Assembly (NCBI RefSeq): GCF_041296385.1
Contig: NC_091016.1
Span: 19,319,497 to 19,383,496, forward strand
From: Aphelocoma coerulescens
Taxonomy: Eukaryota > Chordata > Aves > Passeriformes > Corvidae
Length of the DNA stretch: 64,000 nt
Reading direction: 5' to 3'
The notes under the pieces were generated by a model, which saw only the letters and a program-made list of their open reading frames with translations, was not told where the DNA came from and made no database searches. Below are positions 13,301 to 24,440 of the stretch, one piece after another. Numbering within the stretch: the first letter of the stretch is position 1; the number at the start of each line of letters is the position of its first letter. A program made the position numbers and the translations under genes.

Positions 13301-13530
13301 GCAGTTCCTCCGCTGCGGCTCGTCCCGCTGTCGCCCGGCTCGCACCGCCCGCCCTAGGAACCGCTCCCCGGGGCCCCTCGCCGTCCCGCTGCCCGGCCGC
13401 CTCCCGGGGCGGGGGGCGGCTGAAGGGGCTCGGCCTCAAGCGCCCCCCGGCAGCATCCCATCGCCAGAGCCGCCATCCCCCCCCCGCGGGAAGCGCCCAC
13501 TCACCAGGGCAGGGGGCACAGCACAGACAT
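4103..13530 (-). CDS. LBH: LBH regulator of WNT signalling (limb bud and heart development protein), three coding exons
   Basis: LBH is a small, highly conserved, largely disordered nuclear protein. It acts as a transcription cofactor in limb, heart and epithelial development and is a Wnt/beta-catenin target. Joining 13530-13505, 12764-12662 and 4303-4103 gives 109 residues plus stop; human LBH has 105. The N-terminus is followed by a conserved block with MTEVMMNT (about 18-25) and GLSPRKDGLSYQ (about 32-43). Exon 3 supplies the core IFPDPSDFD, KLKDRLPSIVVEPTEG and ESGELRWPPEEFLVQ, then an acidic tail ending KEQ. Intron 1 splits a Cys codon (TG/C, residue 9), matching the Cys at this position in mammals. 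All splice sites are GT-AG. The gene lies downstream of YPEL5 on the same strand, as in mammals. The acidic run in the tail is longer than in human. Identification is very secure. Confidence 0.96.
4304..12661 (-). other. LBH: LBH intron 2
   Basis: This intron of about 8.36 kb runs between the donor CAG/gtaagtg after codon 43 and the acceptor ctttcag. It contains scattered short homopolymer runs and no recognisable exon, RNA gene or recent mobile element. Open frames on either strand are under 120 codons and match nothing I know. Confidence 0.85.
12662..12764 (-). CDS. LBH: LBH coding exon 2
   Basis: This 103-nt exon follows the acceptor tctctag and ends in TCG TAT CAG before gtaagtg. It supplies the last base of the split Cys codon and residues 10-43, including SDYLKSAEMTEVMMNT and EIGLSPRKDGLSYQ. 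The phase joins exon 1 (26 nt) and exon 3 without a break. Confidence 0.95.
12765..13504 (-). other. LBH: LBH intron 1
   Basis: This 740-bp intron has donor TG/gtgagtggg and acceptor tctctag. Its 5' half lies in the CpG island. It contains an 18-T run (13128-13145 on the plus strand), which is a poly(A) run in the sense orientation. Confidence 0.85.
13505..13530 (-). CDS. LBH: LBH coding exon 1 (start codon)
   Basis: ATG at 13530-13528 opens MSVLCPLP plus two bases of a Cys codon, then the donor gtgagtggg. The short first coding exon ending within a Cys codon is the expected arrangement for LBH. No start further upstream is plausible for the family length. Confidence 0.9.
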
Positions 13531-13691
13531 GAAGTCCCGGCGGAGGCTGCCCCGGGCGGGGAGAGGCGGGAGGGGCACCCAGGCGCTGCGGGACACGGCA
13601 GGACGATGCGCGGCGCTGCTCGGGACCGACCAAACTCCCTCACGGCCCGGCCGCCGCCTCCGCTCTGAGCCCGCCGCCCGCCGCCGCGCTG

Positions 13692-13701
13692 CCTTAAATG
13701 G
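13692..13701. promoter_or_regulatory. CArG box (consensus SRF site), possibly serving as TATA element
   Basis: The sequence CCTTAAATGG fits CC(A/T)6GG exactly. It is the only AT-rich stretch in the core promoter and lies about 160 bp upstream of the LBH start codon. SRF binds such sites in muscle and immediate-early genes, which is compatible with LBH expression in heart. Binding itself is inferred. Confidence 0.6.
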
Positions 13702-13740
13702 CCCCGGGGGCGTGGCCCGGCCCGGCCCCGCCCACCCGCC

Positions 13741-13748
13741 TGACGTCA
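13741..13748. promoter_or_regulatory. Full palindromic cAMP response element
   Basis: TGACGTCA is the complete CREB/ATF palindrome. It lies about 40 bp upstream of the CArG box and 210 bp upstream of the LBH ATG, a normal distance for a functional CRE. Confidence 0.65.
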
Positions 13749-13819
13749 ACTTTTTCATGAATGGCCTCGGCGCGCGCCGCCCGCGGGGGGAGGTGCGGGG
13801 GGGGGGTGTGTCCGTGTGT

Positions 13820-13847
13820 CCCCAAGTCCCCGTAGCCCCAAGTCCCC
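13820..13847 (-). promoter_or_regulatory. G-quadruplex motif built from a 16-bp tandem repeat
   Basis: On the LBH sense strand there are four GGGG runs separated by the 4-nt loops ACTT, CTAC and ACTT, a textbook G4 motif. On the plus strand it is two copies of a 16-bp unit (13820-13835 and 13836-13851) that differ at one base. A G10 run follows at 13797-13806 on the opposite strand. Confidence 0.75.
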
Positions 13848-14149
13848 GTGGCCCCGGGAACAGGTGGCGGTGGCGACCTCGGCCCAGCCCGGGTGCTCCC
13901 GGTGTTTCAGCCCGGGCCGAGGTGGGATGCGGCCCCCCGCCTCCGCTGCCGGCCGCAGGGGGACGTACCGGCGGTACCCGGAGCATCACTGGGACTGGGG
14001 CTGGGTCTTACGAAGCCCACCCCCTTCATGGTGGTGATGGCGGGGGGGGGCCGGGGACACGGCCAGGGACGGCACGTACCGGAGAAGCGGCAGCGGCTGC
14101 CCAGCCCTGCTCCTGCCAGCACCTTTCGTGCCCCGCACCTCTTGCTGGA

Positions 14150-17100
14150 GTAAAAGCTGAGTGAGCAGCTTCACGGGTCCGAGCTATATTTAGCAAACCA
14201 ATGTGAATCAATGACGGGAAGGCGCAGGAAGAGAGAGAGAGAAGCAAATCCATTCGCTGCCCGGGCAGCGTGAGCACTGTGGGCAGCTGTAGGTGAAGCA
14301 CATTTCCCGCGTTCCCCTCCCAACATGAAACTTCTGGAAGGCAAAGTACATCTTCGGGCGAAAGGCCTGGGCACCTGTCACAGGTTAGCAACGTGAGTCC
14401 CGCCATTGTGCATCGATCTGCCCGTGTTCGTGCAGCCTGAGAAAAGGGCTGTGCCCCGAGGCACATGCCTGCAGGGCAGGGCTCGGCCACAGGATGAGCC
14501 GGGCTCTCCAAGGCTGCTGAAAGATGCTCAGGGCTTTTGGGGACCGTTCCCTGCTCTGCCTGCTTTCCCAGGGAGCGGTATGTTGCCGTACGCTGACAGG
14601 TGAAGTTTGGTGCCGGGAGTGTTTGGATTCCACCTGTCGCTCCATGCTGCTGCTCAGACTTGGCCAACACAGTGGATAACCAAGTACACAGTTACACACG
14701 CTTCTCGTGTTTCCCTCAAACGCAGGACACAGCTGCTGCCGTGCTTCACACCCGTGTGTATGCACGGCCAAATACACACCCTTTGTCCCAATTTTTAAGT
14801 GCTAAAAAAGCACAAGTTCAGTGCATCTGAAGGGAAGCTTTGCCCTCAGCTATCCTGCAGACTGTGTATAAATAAATGTGTATGTCCATACGTGCATGCG
14901 TTTCCTCAGACCGGATAATTTAATCTTCTTAAATTCATATTATATAATGTGAGTGTATGTGGGTGTTTCACATCAGGCTTCAGCAAGCTGCTGCTTTGTG
15001 CCAGATTAAAATGAATCACAAGGAGTCGATCGAGCCCCTGCAAGTGTGTGGAAATTCAGGTGGGTGTGAGTGAGCTCCCTGCAAAGGGCCACCAGTCACC
15101 TTCCGCAAGGTTAACGGGAGGGAGGCAGCAGGGGAGACTTGGTGCACAAGTCCCTTTGGCCTCCTCGAGCCTCCTGATAACAAGGTTTGGAGCCAGGGAG
15201 AGGAGTAAGAAGACAACCAAGTCTCCAAAGTGCTGAGGAAACAGCTTCCCTGTGTTTTGCTGGCCTGTCCACCCAGACCCCCTCTCCCTGCTGCATCCCC
15301 TGGGACACATACATTCACATTGACTATCTTTGCTGATTTCTGCACTAATAGAACACAAATACTTGACTTATAAAACACTTTTTTGAAGCTGAACAGGCCA
15401 AGTCAGTGGCTGGTGGCACACACAGGTGTGGGAGATCATTCTGGGAGCAGGAGAGAGACAGGGTGCTGCTTCAGTCAAGTCTCTTAAAACTAACTTTGCA
15501 GCCTGCCCCAAATGCTTTCATTTCCCACCATGTCCAGCTAAAACGTGGGACATGAGATGAGGCCATAGCTCAATTCCCTGGGATGTTTCATCCAAAGCAA
15601 CCCTGCCTGTGTCCCTCAAACATACACACTGCTATGGATTTCCTGGTGTTGCCTGTATGAAGTAAAAGCCAATGAAAACCCCAAGTTCCTCTTGCAACAG
15701 GCACTCCAAACTGTCTCTGTAAATGCCCTCCTACAATCAGCAGGTCTTGAGGGTCAAAGTTTTTCCCTCCTTGGGAAGCTCATTCCTTTAAGTATTTAAT
15801 TTTTGATACATCATTGTCCCTGAAGGAGGTCAAGGGCCAGGACTGGGGCTCACCCTCCATGGCTCCTGCAGCCCCCACTGACAAAAAGCAGCTCAGCTCA
15901 GCCCTTTGCCTGTGTCCTCTGGACACTGCCTTGCCATCTTGGCTGGCACGGGAAGATAGTTTTGAGTTTCCACCTGGATAAGCGCCTTTCAGGGGGCGTG
16001 GGAGGGATGATACAGAACAAAATCCCTGGGTGTCTGTGCACTGAGTATGCAGATTACTTCCCAATGACTCGGTGAGAACATGGGCCCGGGCCCTGGCCAA
16101 TTCCCATCCGGAGGCCTGGGGATCGGTGCTTTTATTGCTCGGTTTGGCACCAAGCCACGGCGAGATTTATTCGTGTGATTAACCCTAAGCGCGTTAATAG
16201 TCCTTTTGAAAGCAAAGGCACACCTCCCGTGATTCCCATCAGCTGCGCTTGGCTGCTTCCCTGCATCGGGGTGGCTCCACAGCCCATCGCCACCAGGGTG
16301 AGGTTCTGTGGGTGAGCTGTGTACCAGGAACACCACACCTTTGGCCCTACCCTTGGGGGAAGCCTTGCTGAAGGTATCCAGGTATCCCAAGGATGGGAGA
16401 TGTGTTACAAGCCTGGGGGGGCATTCTCCATGCAGGGGAGATGTCCTGTAACAGCTGTGCCTCCTTCTGCTTTGCTGGCCCCAGCCAGGTGTGAAAAGCT
16501 GGGGCTGCAGAGGTCAGCAGGAGGGGCTGTTGTGCCTGCAGCTCCCACCTTGCTGAGAACAAGCTTTCCCCTTTATAACAATGTCTAGGCTGAAACTGAG
16601 GGAGCCAGATTAACCCTTGAGCTGCTGAGCTGCCACCTTGGAAATGGCGTGTCCAAGCAATCAGTTTTCATTCCGTCCCAGATCCTAAAATGCCAAGTCC
16701 TCACTTCTCTCAGGGAGGAAAGCAAGAGGAGTTTCCTGCCATCCGTGGCCCCACAACCACAGAGCAGAACATGGGAGTAGAGAATAAAATGGGATCAGCT
16801 CAAAGTCTTTAATTGCAAATGAGAATGAACCCCTGTGCTCTTTCTCTGCTCCCTTGAGAGGAGCAAGATACAAGCACTTCAAATTGGTATTTTTTTGTCT
16901 TTTGTTTTCAGCCAGTTCTAATAAATGGAGCTCAACCTGCCCTGATTTCTCTTCATTCCTTCATCTCAAGTGTTCACCAAGTTTCACTGCTGTGTGTTTT
17001 TGCATTAAACACTGGGGACTCCCCAGCTACCCGGGGGCAGGAACAGCAGCACTTGGGCTCTCAGCTGGGGTAAAGGGCTTTCCAGGGCGCTGAGCTGAGG

Positions 17101-20100
17101 GAAACCAGATGAGCCCTTGTGCCTTTTTTATCGCCTTCAGTTAATTTTATAAACCTCTATAATATTTTGCTTTTCAGGACAGCATAAACCAACAGAGGAC
17201 AAACAAGTGGTAGCTTGTACATTCTGAATCAGCAGCAATCCATCAGGAGCAGAATGATGGTGAAGGACAGCCCATCTATCCCCACAGAAGACACTTGTGC
17301 ATAAGCAGAGCCAAGGAGATTGCTAAGTTCCCCATATCTTCCCCAAATCTGTTTGCAATGTAGGAGTTTTCATTGCATTTGCTTCCAAGCAAACACAAGA
17401 CACTACATGTCCAGATTTCGATCCCACTTGGCACAGGCTGACCACATGATAGCCGGCCATGCTGGCATCCCAGCCCCTCAGCAGCCATGCACGTTGCCAC
17501 CTCCCTTTTCCAAGGGGGAACTGAGGCTGCACAAGGCGACGTGACCAGCACGGGGTCACCCTTAGGGTCACCACCATTCGGGAGCGGAGCTCGCTGATTC
17601 TTGTCTCCCGGCCAACGTTGCGAATCCTACAGGGAAAGTTTCCTAGTGAAAAAATAAACTCTTCCCACTTGGAATTTAAAAACAAAACCATGGAAACATT
17701 TCTCTCCATACTAATGTTTTGCAAAAAGTTATTTTAACAAATTTAAATTTGGGGCTTGATTTGACCGTCCGGTGCCCTTTGAAATAGTTGAATCCAGGCC
17801 ATCACCACAACCATGTTGGAGCCAGGCCTCGAGCTCCGGCTTGCCTGACATCCCGCCATCACCTTGGGCATTAAAGTCCCCCCTCCTCAGCAGAGAGGCG
17901 GTCAGCCTCTCCCCTGTTCTGCCGTTCCTCCTCACATAATGTGCAGTAGCTTGTTTTGCTTCACCACGTTTCATGACCCCCTTGCAAAAAGTTTGAATGC
18001 CCAGGGATGCTGCAGACAAGCTGAAACAGCTGCCACCTGCAGGCTGCCACTTTGGTGGCACCACCAGAGACAGTTCCATTTGCCTCTGCCCAGCAGAATC
18101 TTCCCAAGAGGTGGTGACTGCAGCTCAAACAAACTCTGGGCTGTCCCTGCATGGCCCTACCTGTGCATGACCTGGCACAAACCCTCTCCTCTCTGTGATC
18201 ATGGCACACAATCTATTTATTTCCTTGGAAAAAAATAGGCTCTCGCAGTGTCATTCTTTCCAGCCACTTTCCACATAGCATTGCATTTCACAGTGACTTT
18301 CAGAGAGTGATTGAGAAGAAAAGGCCACTCAGCGTTGGGCTGTCCTGCTCTGTGTGCCTGGTTGTGAAGGGGGTTGGAAAGCAGAGAGGAAAAATGGGGT
18401 TCATACTCTTTCTGTTGAACAGAAAGAAGGATGGATACAGCTGGCAGAGCACAGGGTTTGATCTTATGGACCCAGATGGGCTGCTAAGGGCCTGGCAATT
18501 GGATCTGCTTTTGCAAGGTTGCCTCTGGTTTTATTTTACACTGACCCCCCAGGAAAGAAGGGGCCGTGCTGGAGCTGAGTTTGGAGCCTCTAGTGAGGCT
18601 GGCTCGGGGCGGCTCAGCCGGTTTCCATCCAGCTCTGCAGGCCTGATTCAGCAAAGACCTTAATCTATTCCTGATAATTAGGTTTATGCTTAAAGACTTC
18701 TCTGAATCGGGGCCTTTCCTAGCATGGGGACAGCTCCTGTAGATAACCAGGAGGTGAGTGGATGGGCTGGTGATAGGAGGAAAGGACAAGAGGACATGGC
18801 TTCTCTGTCTCAAGAAACCTAAAATAGGATGACCTTGGTTTCTTCATGGTTTTCCTCTCTTTTCCTCTCCGTGGCTACAGATGGCACAGCTTGTTAGCCC
18901 CATGTCCTCCCTGGCCAGTGTTTCACCCACTGCCTGGCCCTTGTTCCACCCAGCCCTGCCTGGGACACGTCCCCACGTAGGCTGCAGTCCTCCTGGGCAT
19001 GTCTGTCACTCATGGCTGGTCTCCATGGCTCTTCCCTGGCCCTCTCTGTTGCCCACCGCTCTCAACAGAGGGGCAGAATTTCAGAGCTGTTTCACAGTAA
19101 GGTAGAATTCCACAAAGCAGGAGAGAATTGGGTTCAAACCCTAGGGAAGGGGGTTTGATGTGGACCTCACATGGTGTAGGTGTCTCACCAGAATCCCCTT
19201 CAGGTTCCTGCAAGAGGAGGTGTCTTCTGCTGAACCCTGACGGCACCTGCAGGAGATCCACTCGGATAAAGCATGGATGAGCAGCAGAGCCCCACGTTCA
19301 GGGCAGGAGGATATATCCTTGCTGGACTCTCTGGAGTTGTAGCGAGCATCCTGCACCCTCAAGGAAGCCAGCAGAAAATGAAAGCTCTCAATGCAGCTCC
19401 AGATCATGCCAATACAAAAGGACACATTGAGAACAATGAGTGTCTGGATTAATATTTATATTCTGTCAAGGGAACAGAAATGCCTTTTGGCTGGAATTGG
19501 TGTATGGAGATCTTTCATTTAAAAAATTGAATCCTTTACTCAATCCCTGCATTTTCCCTTTTTATCATCCTAGAGTTTTATTTATTGACAGGTTTATTTT
19601 TTTTAACGGGGTTTGTTTTCTTAACAGTGCTTTTTTTTTTTACCAGAGTGTATTTTTTCAACACTGCTATTTATTTCCCTTTTTAAATCTGTTGGTCAAA
19701 TGAGTAGTTCCCTGAGAAGAGTTGACCCTGGAGGCAACATCACCCCTTCCCAGTTTCTGGCAGGTCACTTGCAAGCATCAGGGAGAAAGTGGGAGCATGA
19801 GAAACACCAAGATGAGTCCCCTCCCTAAGAGGGGGAGAGGCAACATGGAAGTCCAAGCACCAAGAAGGCACCAAAGCACAGGATCTGACTGGGGGAATTT
19901 ATTGCTTCTGTAGTATCTCATCTGTGCTGTTGTACTTGTTTGGCTCTGGCGCTGTAATTAAAGCTGTGACTGCTGCTCTCACAGCACAGAGCAGCTTTTA
20001 CACTGCTAATACTATTTTTGCACCAAAGGAGGACTAACATTCTCGATGCCAGGCACATCTGTCTCCATAGAACTGAGCCAGTGCTCTAGCTTTGGCTGCT

Positions 20101-21360
20101 GTAAGGGCAGGTAAACCATCATGTCCCCACCACAAAGCATGGGAGAGGCTGAACGCGTGGGTGCATGGCAGCCCCCGGAGCTTCCTCAGCAGGGTCAGCT
20201 TTGTTAAAAAGAGTTGAAAGGACCAAGGGCAGAAAATCGGTGCTGAAAGTTTAGTACCGATTTAGGGGGATAGCTGCTCACCCAGCACTGAGCCCCAAGC
20301 TCTTCTACTTGTTGGATGAAAGCCAGACTTAGGAAGAGCTATGGCCACACTGTAGATGAGGGGCAGAGGACAACTTGAAACCAGGATGCGCTGGGTGGTC
20401 TGGCTCCTGGCAGGCATCCAGCTCCTCTGGGTTTGTGGTAGGTGCAGGCTTGGGGAGCAAATGCAGGCACTTGGGAGAGTGGGACTCTGACCACATGGGT
20501 CTCAGCAGTGCTCATCTCCACACTCTGTCCTGCATGTGCACAGGTGTGAAAGAGCCAGCATGGTCCCTTGTGGTCATTGGCCTGTCCCATCCCTGTCCTG
20601 ATGAAAGTTTCTTACTGGTGCCTATTAAATCAAACCACAATGCTCAGCACTGACCTTAACTCTGACCAAACAGGACCTACATCTGTCAAGGAGCAAGAAG
20701 TAATCCCATAAAATCCTCAGCTTCCTACTTAAGAGTGGAGGCTAGTTATCTTTTTGCCTTCTGCTCTGAGAGCTAAGACAGGGAATGATGCAGTAATTGC
20801 TTCTTTGGGGACTCAAGGAATGAATAGCTGAAGTAGCTCAGCTCTGAAGTCCTGTGCCTACTCAGTAGCAGCTCTTCCCTCCCTTTCCAAAGGCTGCAAC
20901 ATGACCCCAATGGGGATTTGTGTTCCTGCTCTCGGTGAGACTTCGCAATCCCTGCTTTGTGATCTACTGCCCAGAATAACTATGTTGGTAGGATGGTTCC
21001 TCTCTCCCCTCACCCACCACTACTCCTACCGTTCCCAAAGCAGCAGGGAAAGGATCCTGGCCCCAGCTCATCACATCCCATATAGTTACACACACGAGAG
21101 TGGGACACAGTCTTCACTATGTAGCCCCTTCATCCAGCAAGGCCCCCAGGAAGAGCCACTGTAGTTTGTCTGTCACAGCTCCGGGTACTTCCCATGGTAG
21201 GAAGCAGCCTGGTGGCTCCTGTCCTCTGGCAGCTGCATTGTCTGGCCAGCCCTCAGGGGAAGGGATGGGCTTTATCTATAATCTGTCACTGCTGTTGAAA
21301 AATTGTAATCAGACAGCTCAGTCATGCCACTGAAGAAGAGAAGAATTCTCTACTCACCTA
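14150..21360. other. Intergenic region upstream of LBH
   Basis: No conserved coding sequence is visible. Open frames reach about 214 codons near the GC-rich LBH border but overlap on both strands and match no family. The region probably carries LBH regulatory DNA, including the block at 16060-16260 listed separately. Confidence 0.6.
16060..16260. promoter_or_regulatory. Candidate conserved regulatory element with NFI-like and homeodomain sites
   Basis: The block contains TTGGC-N5-GCCAC (16144-16158), one base from the NFI palindrome. Two TTAA-core homeodomain-like sites (GTGATTAAC and GCGTTAATAG) follow within 40 bp. Its texture, with CpG-containing sites and no repeats, differs from the flanks. 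It is a guess from motif content and composition. Confidence 0.3.
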
Positions 21361-21379
21361 CCTCTACTTCTATGGACTT

Positions 21380-21960
21380 CAGTGCAGTCGCACCGGGACA
21401 AAACCCAGCCCCTTTGCCCCGCTGCGGATATCGCTCCCGGCTGCTGCGGGCACCCAGGACACGCGGTGTCCCCATGCCACCCTGTGCCCATAGGTGGGAG
21501 CGGCCCCCCGCCTGCCACTGAAACCTGGGCACTGAAATTCCTGCAGAAAGCATCTTAGGGGGAAATTGCGTCCAGAGCGTGAACCGGCGGCACGAGCTGA
21601 GGCCCGTCCAGCTCTCCGAGTCGTTCTGGACCGGTGTCAGGCACGCTGGAGCGTGCCTGGGGGAGCAGGGACAGCGGCCGGCTGCCGAGGTCTCGATCCA
21701 TGGCTCTCCACCCCCTCCTTCTCCGGCACGTCCTGCTCCCGCGGCGTGCGGGACACGCTCCCTACCGGGAGCGGCCGGCCCTGCAGCATCCCCGCGCCGC
21801 GGGCTCCGCGGGAGCGGCCCCGGGCGCTGCGCGTCCATCTGTCCTCGGTACGGACAGGCGGACGGGCCGCGCCGCTCGGCGTTTCGCAGCTGCGGAGCAA
21901 GCCTGCGTGCCGGGTTTGCGGGGGGGACTCCCGCTCGGCAGGCAGACGGCAGCAGAGGGT
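21380..21960. promoter_or_regulatory. Orphan CpG island 1
   Basis: This is a sharply bounded GC-rich, CpG-dense stretch about 7.5 kb upstream of the LBH promoter with no recognisable gene attached. Long open frames of about 220-246 codons run on both strands, as expected where stop codons are rare. It may be the promoter of an unannotated non-coding RNA, an alternative LBH promoter or a developmental enhancer. Confidence 0.6.
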
Positions 21961-21999
21961 TTGTGGGTGGGAAGGTGTCTCCAAACACAGCCTCAGCCA

Positions 22000-24069
22000 C
22001 CACCAGCTTAGTCTTGCAGTCGGGGTGTTTCTGCAATATGGAAAACTATCACCATGGCTCCCCCCTCTGCAAAAGAGCACTTGGCAGCCGAGCAGACAGG
22101 TTGCGAGTGCAGTCACAACCGATGCTGCAAGAAGTGGCACCCGTCCCACAGGAAGCCTCTCAAAATGCTCCATGGCTTCCGCGCATGAGCATCGCCGACA
22201 CCTCCATGGGGCAGCCACCCCTACAGGAGGGTTTGCAGATGAGGCCGTGCCAGCCAGGTTTGACAGGCATGGGGAAGGAAGGTGGAGGATGACCTTCTCC
22301 ACTTGAAATTAAAGGCTACAGAAGCAGGCAGGAGAACTAACAGCCCCCCCTGGCAGGACTGAGCAAGGTGGCAGGAGGTGGCATCAGGTGGCAAATGTCC
22401 CTGGACCTTCAGAGCATCTTGGTTTGTATGAAGGTGGAATCGTCCCACTCACCTGACTGTGGACCACAGGGTCTCACCACCACAGGACACATGGAGGCCA
22501 AGTCTGCTTGCAGACGAGCCAATAGATTCCCTGGGTTATGTTGGACAAAGTCAAAACCTGCAGCTCAGCTGTGGTGCCTGGGAGCAAGGGATGGCACAGA
22601 GGCCCAGCCAGGGATGGCTTTCTCACAGCAGTACCACACCAAAAACTGCACCTCATTTGAAATATGATGTTCCCTGACCTGGCCAAAACCACGCCGGGCT
22701 TGCAAGGTGGGGCTGGCTGGCTGAACATGGAGCTGCACAGGAACCAGGCCCCACATCTGTGTCTGCAAGGAAGCCCATCTCCCTTATCAGCGCCCAGTGT
22801 TGACCCAGCACTGCCTGAGTCTTAATAACTATCAGCCCCACCATCCTGAGGGTGTGCCTGGGGCAGGTCCTTGCAGAGATAACCCAGCTCTGTGTCAGCA
22901 AGTGTCTCTGGAGCTATGCTCCCAAGTGCCACAGCACTCCCCACTTCTTGTGGGGAGCCCTTGGACCAGCAGAGAGAGCCAGCATTAGGGAGATGGGAAG
23001 GAGGATGATACAGCAGTGGAGCTGGCCAAGCCTTGCTGTGAGCTGCTTCAATAGAAAAGCAATCACTCATGCTCCACCTAAAGGCCTGTGATTTAATCCT
23101 GGGGGACCAACAAGGGGAGATCCAAGATAAACAACATCTGTGCATTCACAAATAGGAAATGGAGTTGCTTTCATGTCCTGAGCCTGTTGATTAACCGGGT
23201 TATTGTTTGGCTTGGCACTAGAAGCTCGGTGACTTGGAAAGAAGGTAACTAAAAGGGATCATTTTGTTACACTCCCTGAATCTGAGAATCTTTAAATAGT
23301 GTGCGGGCTTGCATTTTGCCTGCAGAAGACTGATGGGAAAAGGTAGCAGAAGAGTACAGATGGCTATCAGAAAGGAACCTGTGTTTAGTCTGCTTGTGCC
23401 AGATGGGAATGGAAAGTTCACTCCCTTGCCAAGTGTTTAAAAGAGGAAATAGGATGTGATATTCTGCCTCCCACTCCTTTCTCTCCCCTGAAACCAACCC
23501 ACTGCTCTACTTCCATTTGTTGTAAAAAGGTAAAAAAAATGTAGCTTGGCCCATGTAAAGCCTTGGAGACAGTTGGAGACACACCTTGTTCCTTTTTAAT
23601 GTGTTTATTATGTGGAGACGGATGGAACAGAGTATTTTTATACGCAGCTGGGCCCAGCATTGCGCAGCACCTGTCCGTCAGTCGCTCATATTCATCCGTG
23701 TCACAGAAACAAGACTGCAAAGTCCCCGAACCATCTTCTGTTGTCATCTCCTCCACACTACTCAAGATGCAGACACCTTGGCTGACAAACCTACCCGTGA
23801 GATGGACCAAAGCTTCTTGTCTGAAATCCCATTATCTCCCCTGGTTAATAAATCCAGGTCTGCTCTGAACTGCGGCTGCCTGGGGTACTCATGGAAGTGG
23901 GGGAGACTGAGATCCTGAGTCTGGTTTAGGGCATTGCTTTGGGGAGTCCCAGGGATTGACCCAACACTGCCCTGTTAGCATGACTGCTGGAGCACTTGGT
24001 GATGTGGTACACCTGTAAACTGTTTGCTTAATTGCAGAAATATCTCATGGATGTGGAGGACGTGGATAA
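22000..24069. other. Intergenic sequence between CpG island 1 and a CR1 fragment
   Basis: No recognisable genes or repeats. An AT-richer tract at 23080-23220 has several homeodomain- and forkhead-like words and might be regulatory, but I cannot support more. Confidence 0.5.
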
Positions 24070-24440
24070 CAGAATCACAAAGCAGATCTAGGCAGACAGG
24101 ACTGGTCCAGGGCCTCTAGTCCAGCCCCTGCTTAGAGCCAAGCTGATCTGCAAAGTTGAGAAGGCAGCAGAGGGCTGGTCCAGGTGAGCTATAAGAGTTT
24201 CCCAGAGCAGAGATCCCACCACCTCCCCAGGTACCAGGTCCAGGGCCTCACTATCCCCATGGTGAATATTTTTCTTTCTCTCTAACCAGAACTTCCCTCT
24301 GCAATTTGTGCATGTTGCCTCTGGGTATGTGCCACCAAGACGGGTCTGGCCCCACCTTCTCACCAACCCCCCACAGGAGGTGGATGACAGTATCCAGATC
24401 CCTGCCCTTGCTTCTTCCTCTCCAGATGGCATAACCCCAC
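24070..24440 (-). mobile_element. CR1 LINE 3' fragment (old, diverged)
   Basis: The stretch has the reverse-complemented CR1 3' pattern: AGAATCACAAAG at the edge, then TCTAGTCCAGCCCCTGCTT, CCCACCACCTCCCC and the ATGGTGAA block, then a segment corresponding to AACTTGTG...GTTGCCTC. The 5' end is missing, as in most CR1 copies. Many substitutions suggest an old insertion. Confidence 0.75.

Larger units (their letters stand above)
13180..14120 (-). promoter_or_regulatory. LBH: LBH CpG-island promoter
   Basis: The base composition changes abruptly to very GC-rich with dense CpG, centred on LBH exon 1. GC boxes (CCCCGCCC around 13726-13733), a CArG/TATA-like element and a CRE cluster within about 250 bp upstream of the ATG. 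Transcription probably starts near 13660-13670, roughly 30 bp downstream of the only AT-rich element. The start position is inferred. Confidence 0.8.

Noticed and set aside
13501..14164. Arg/Pro/Gly-rich ORFs around the LBH promoter
   Set aside because: CpG-island by-products. Only the 26-nt LBH exon 1 segment has support.
21566..22306. 246-, 237-, 228- and 221-codon ORFs on both strands
   Set aside because: Several overlapping long frames on opposite strands inside a CpG island are a compositional effect; none resembles a known protein.
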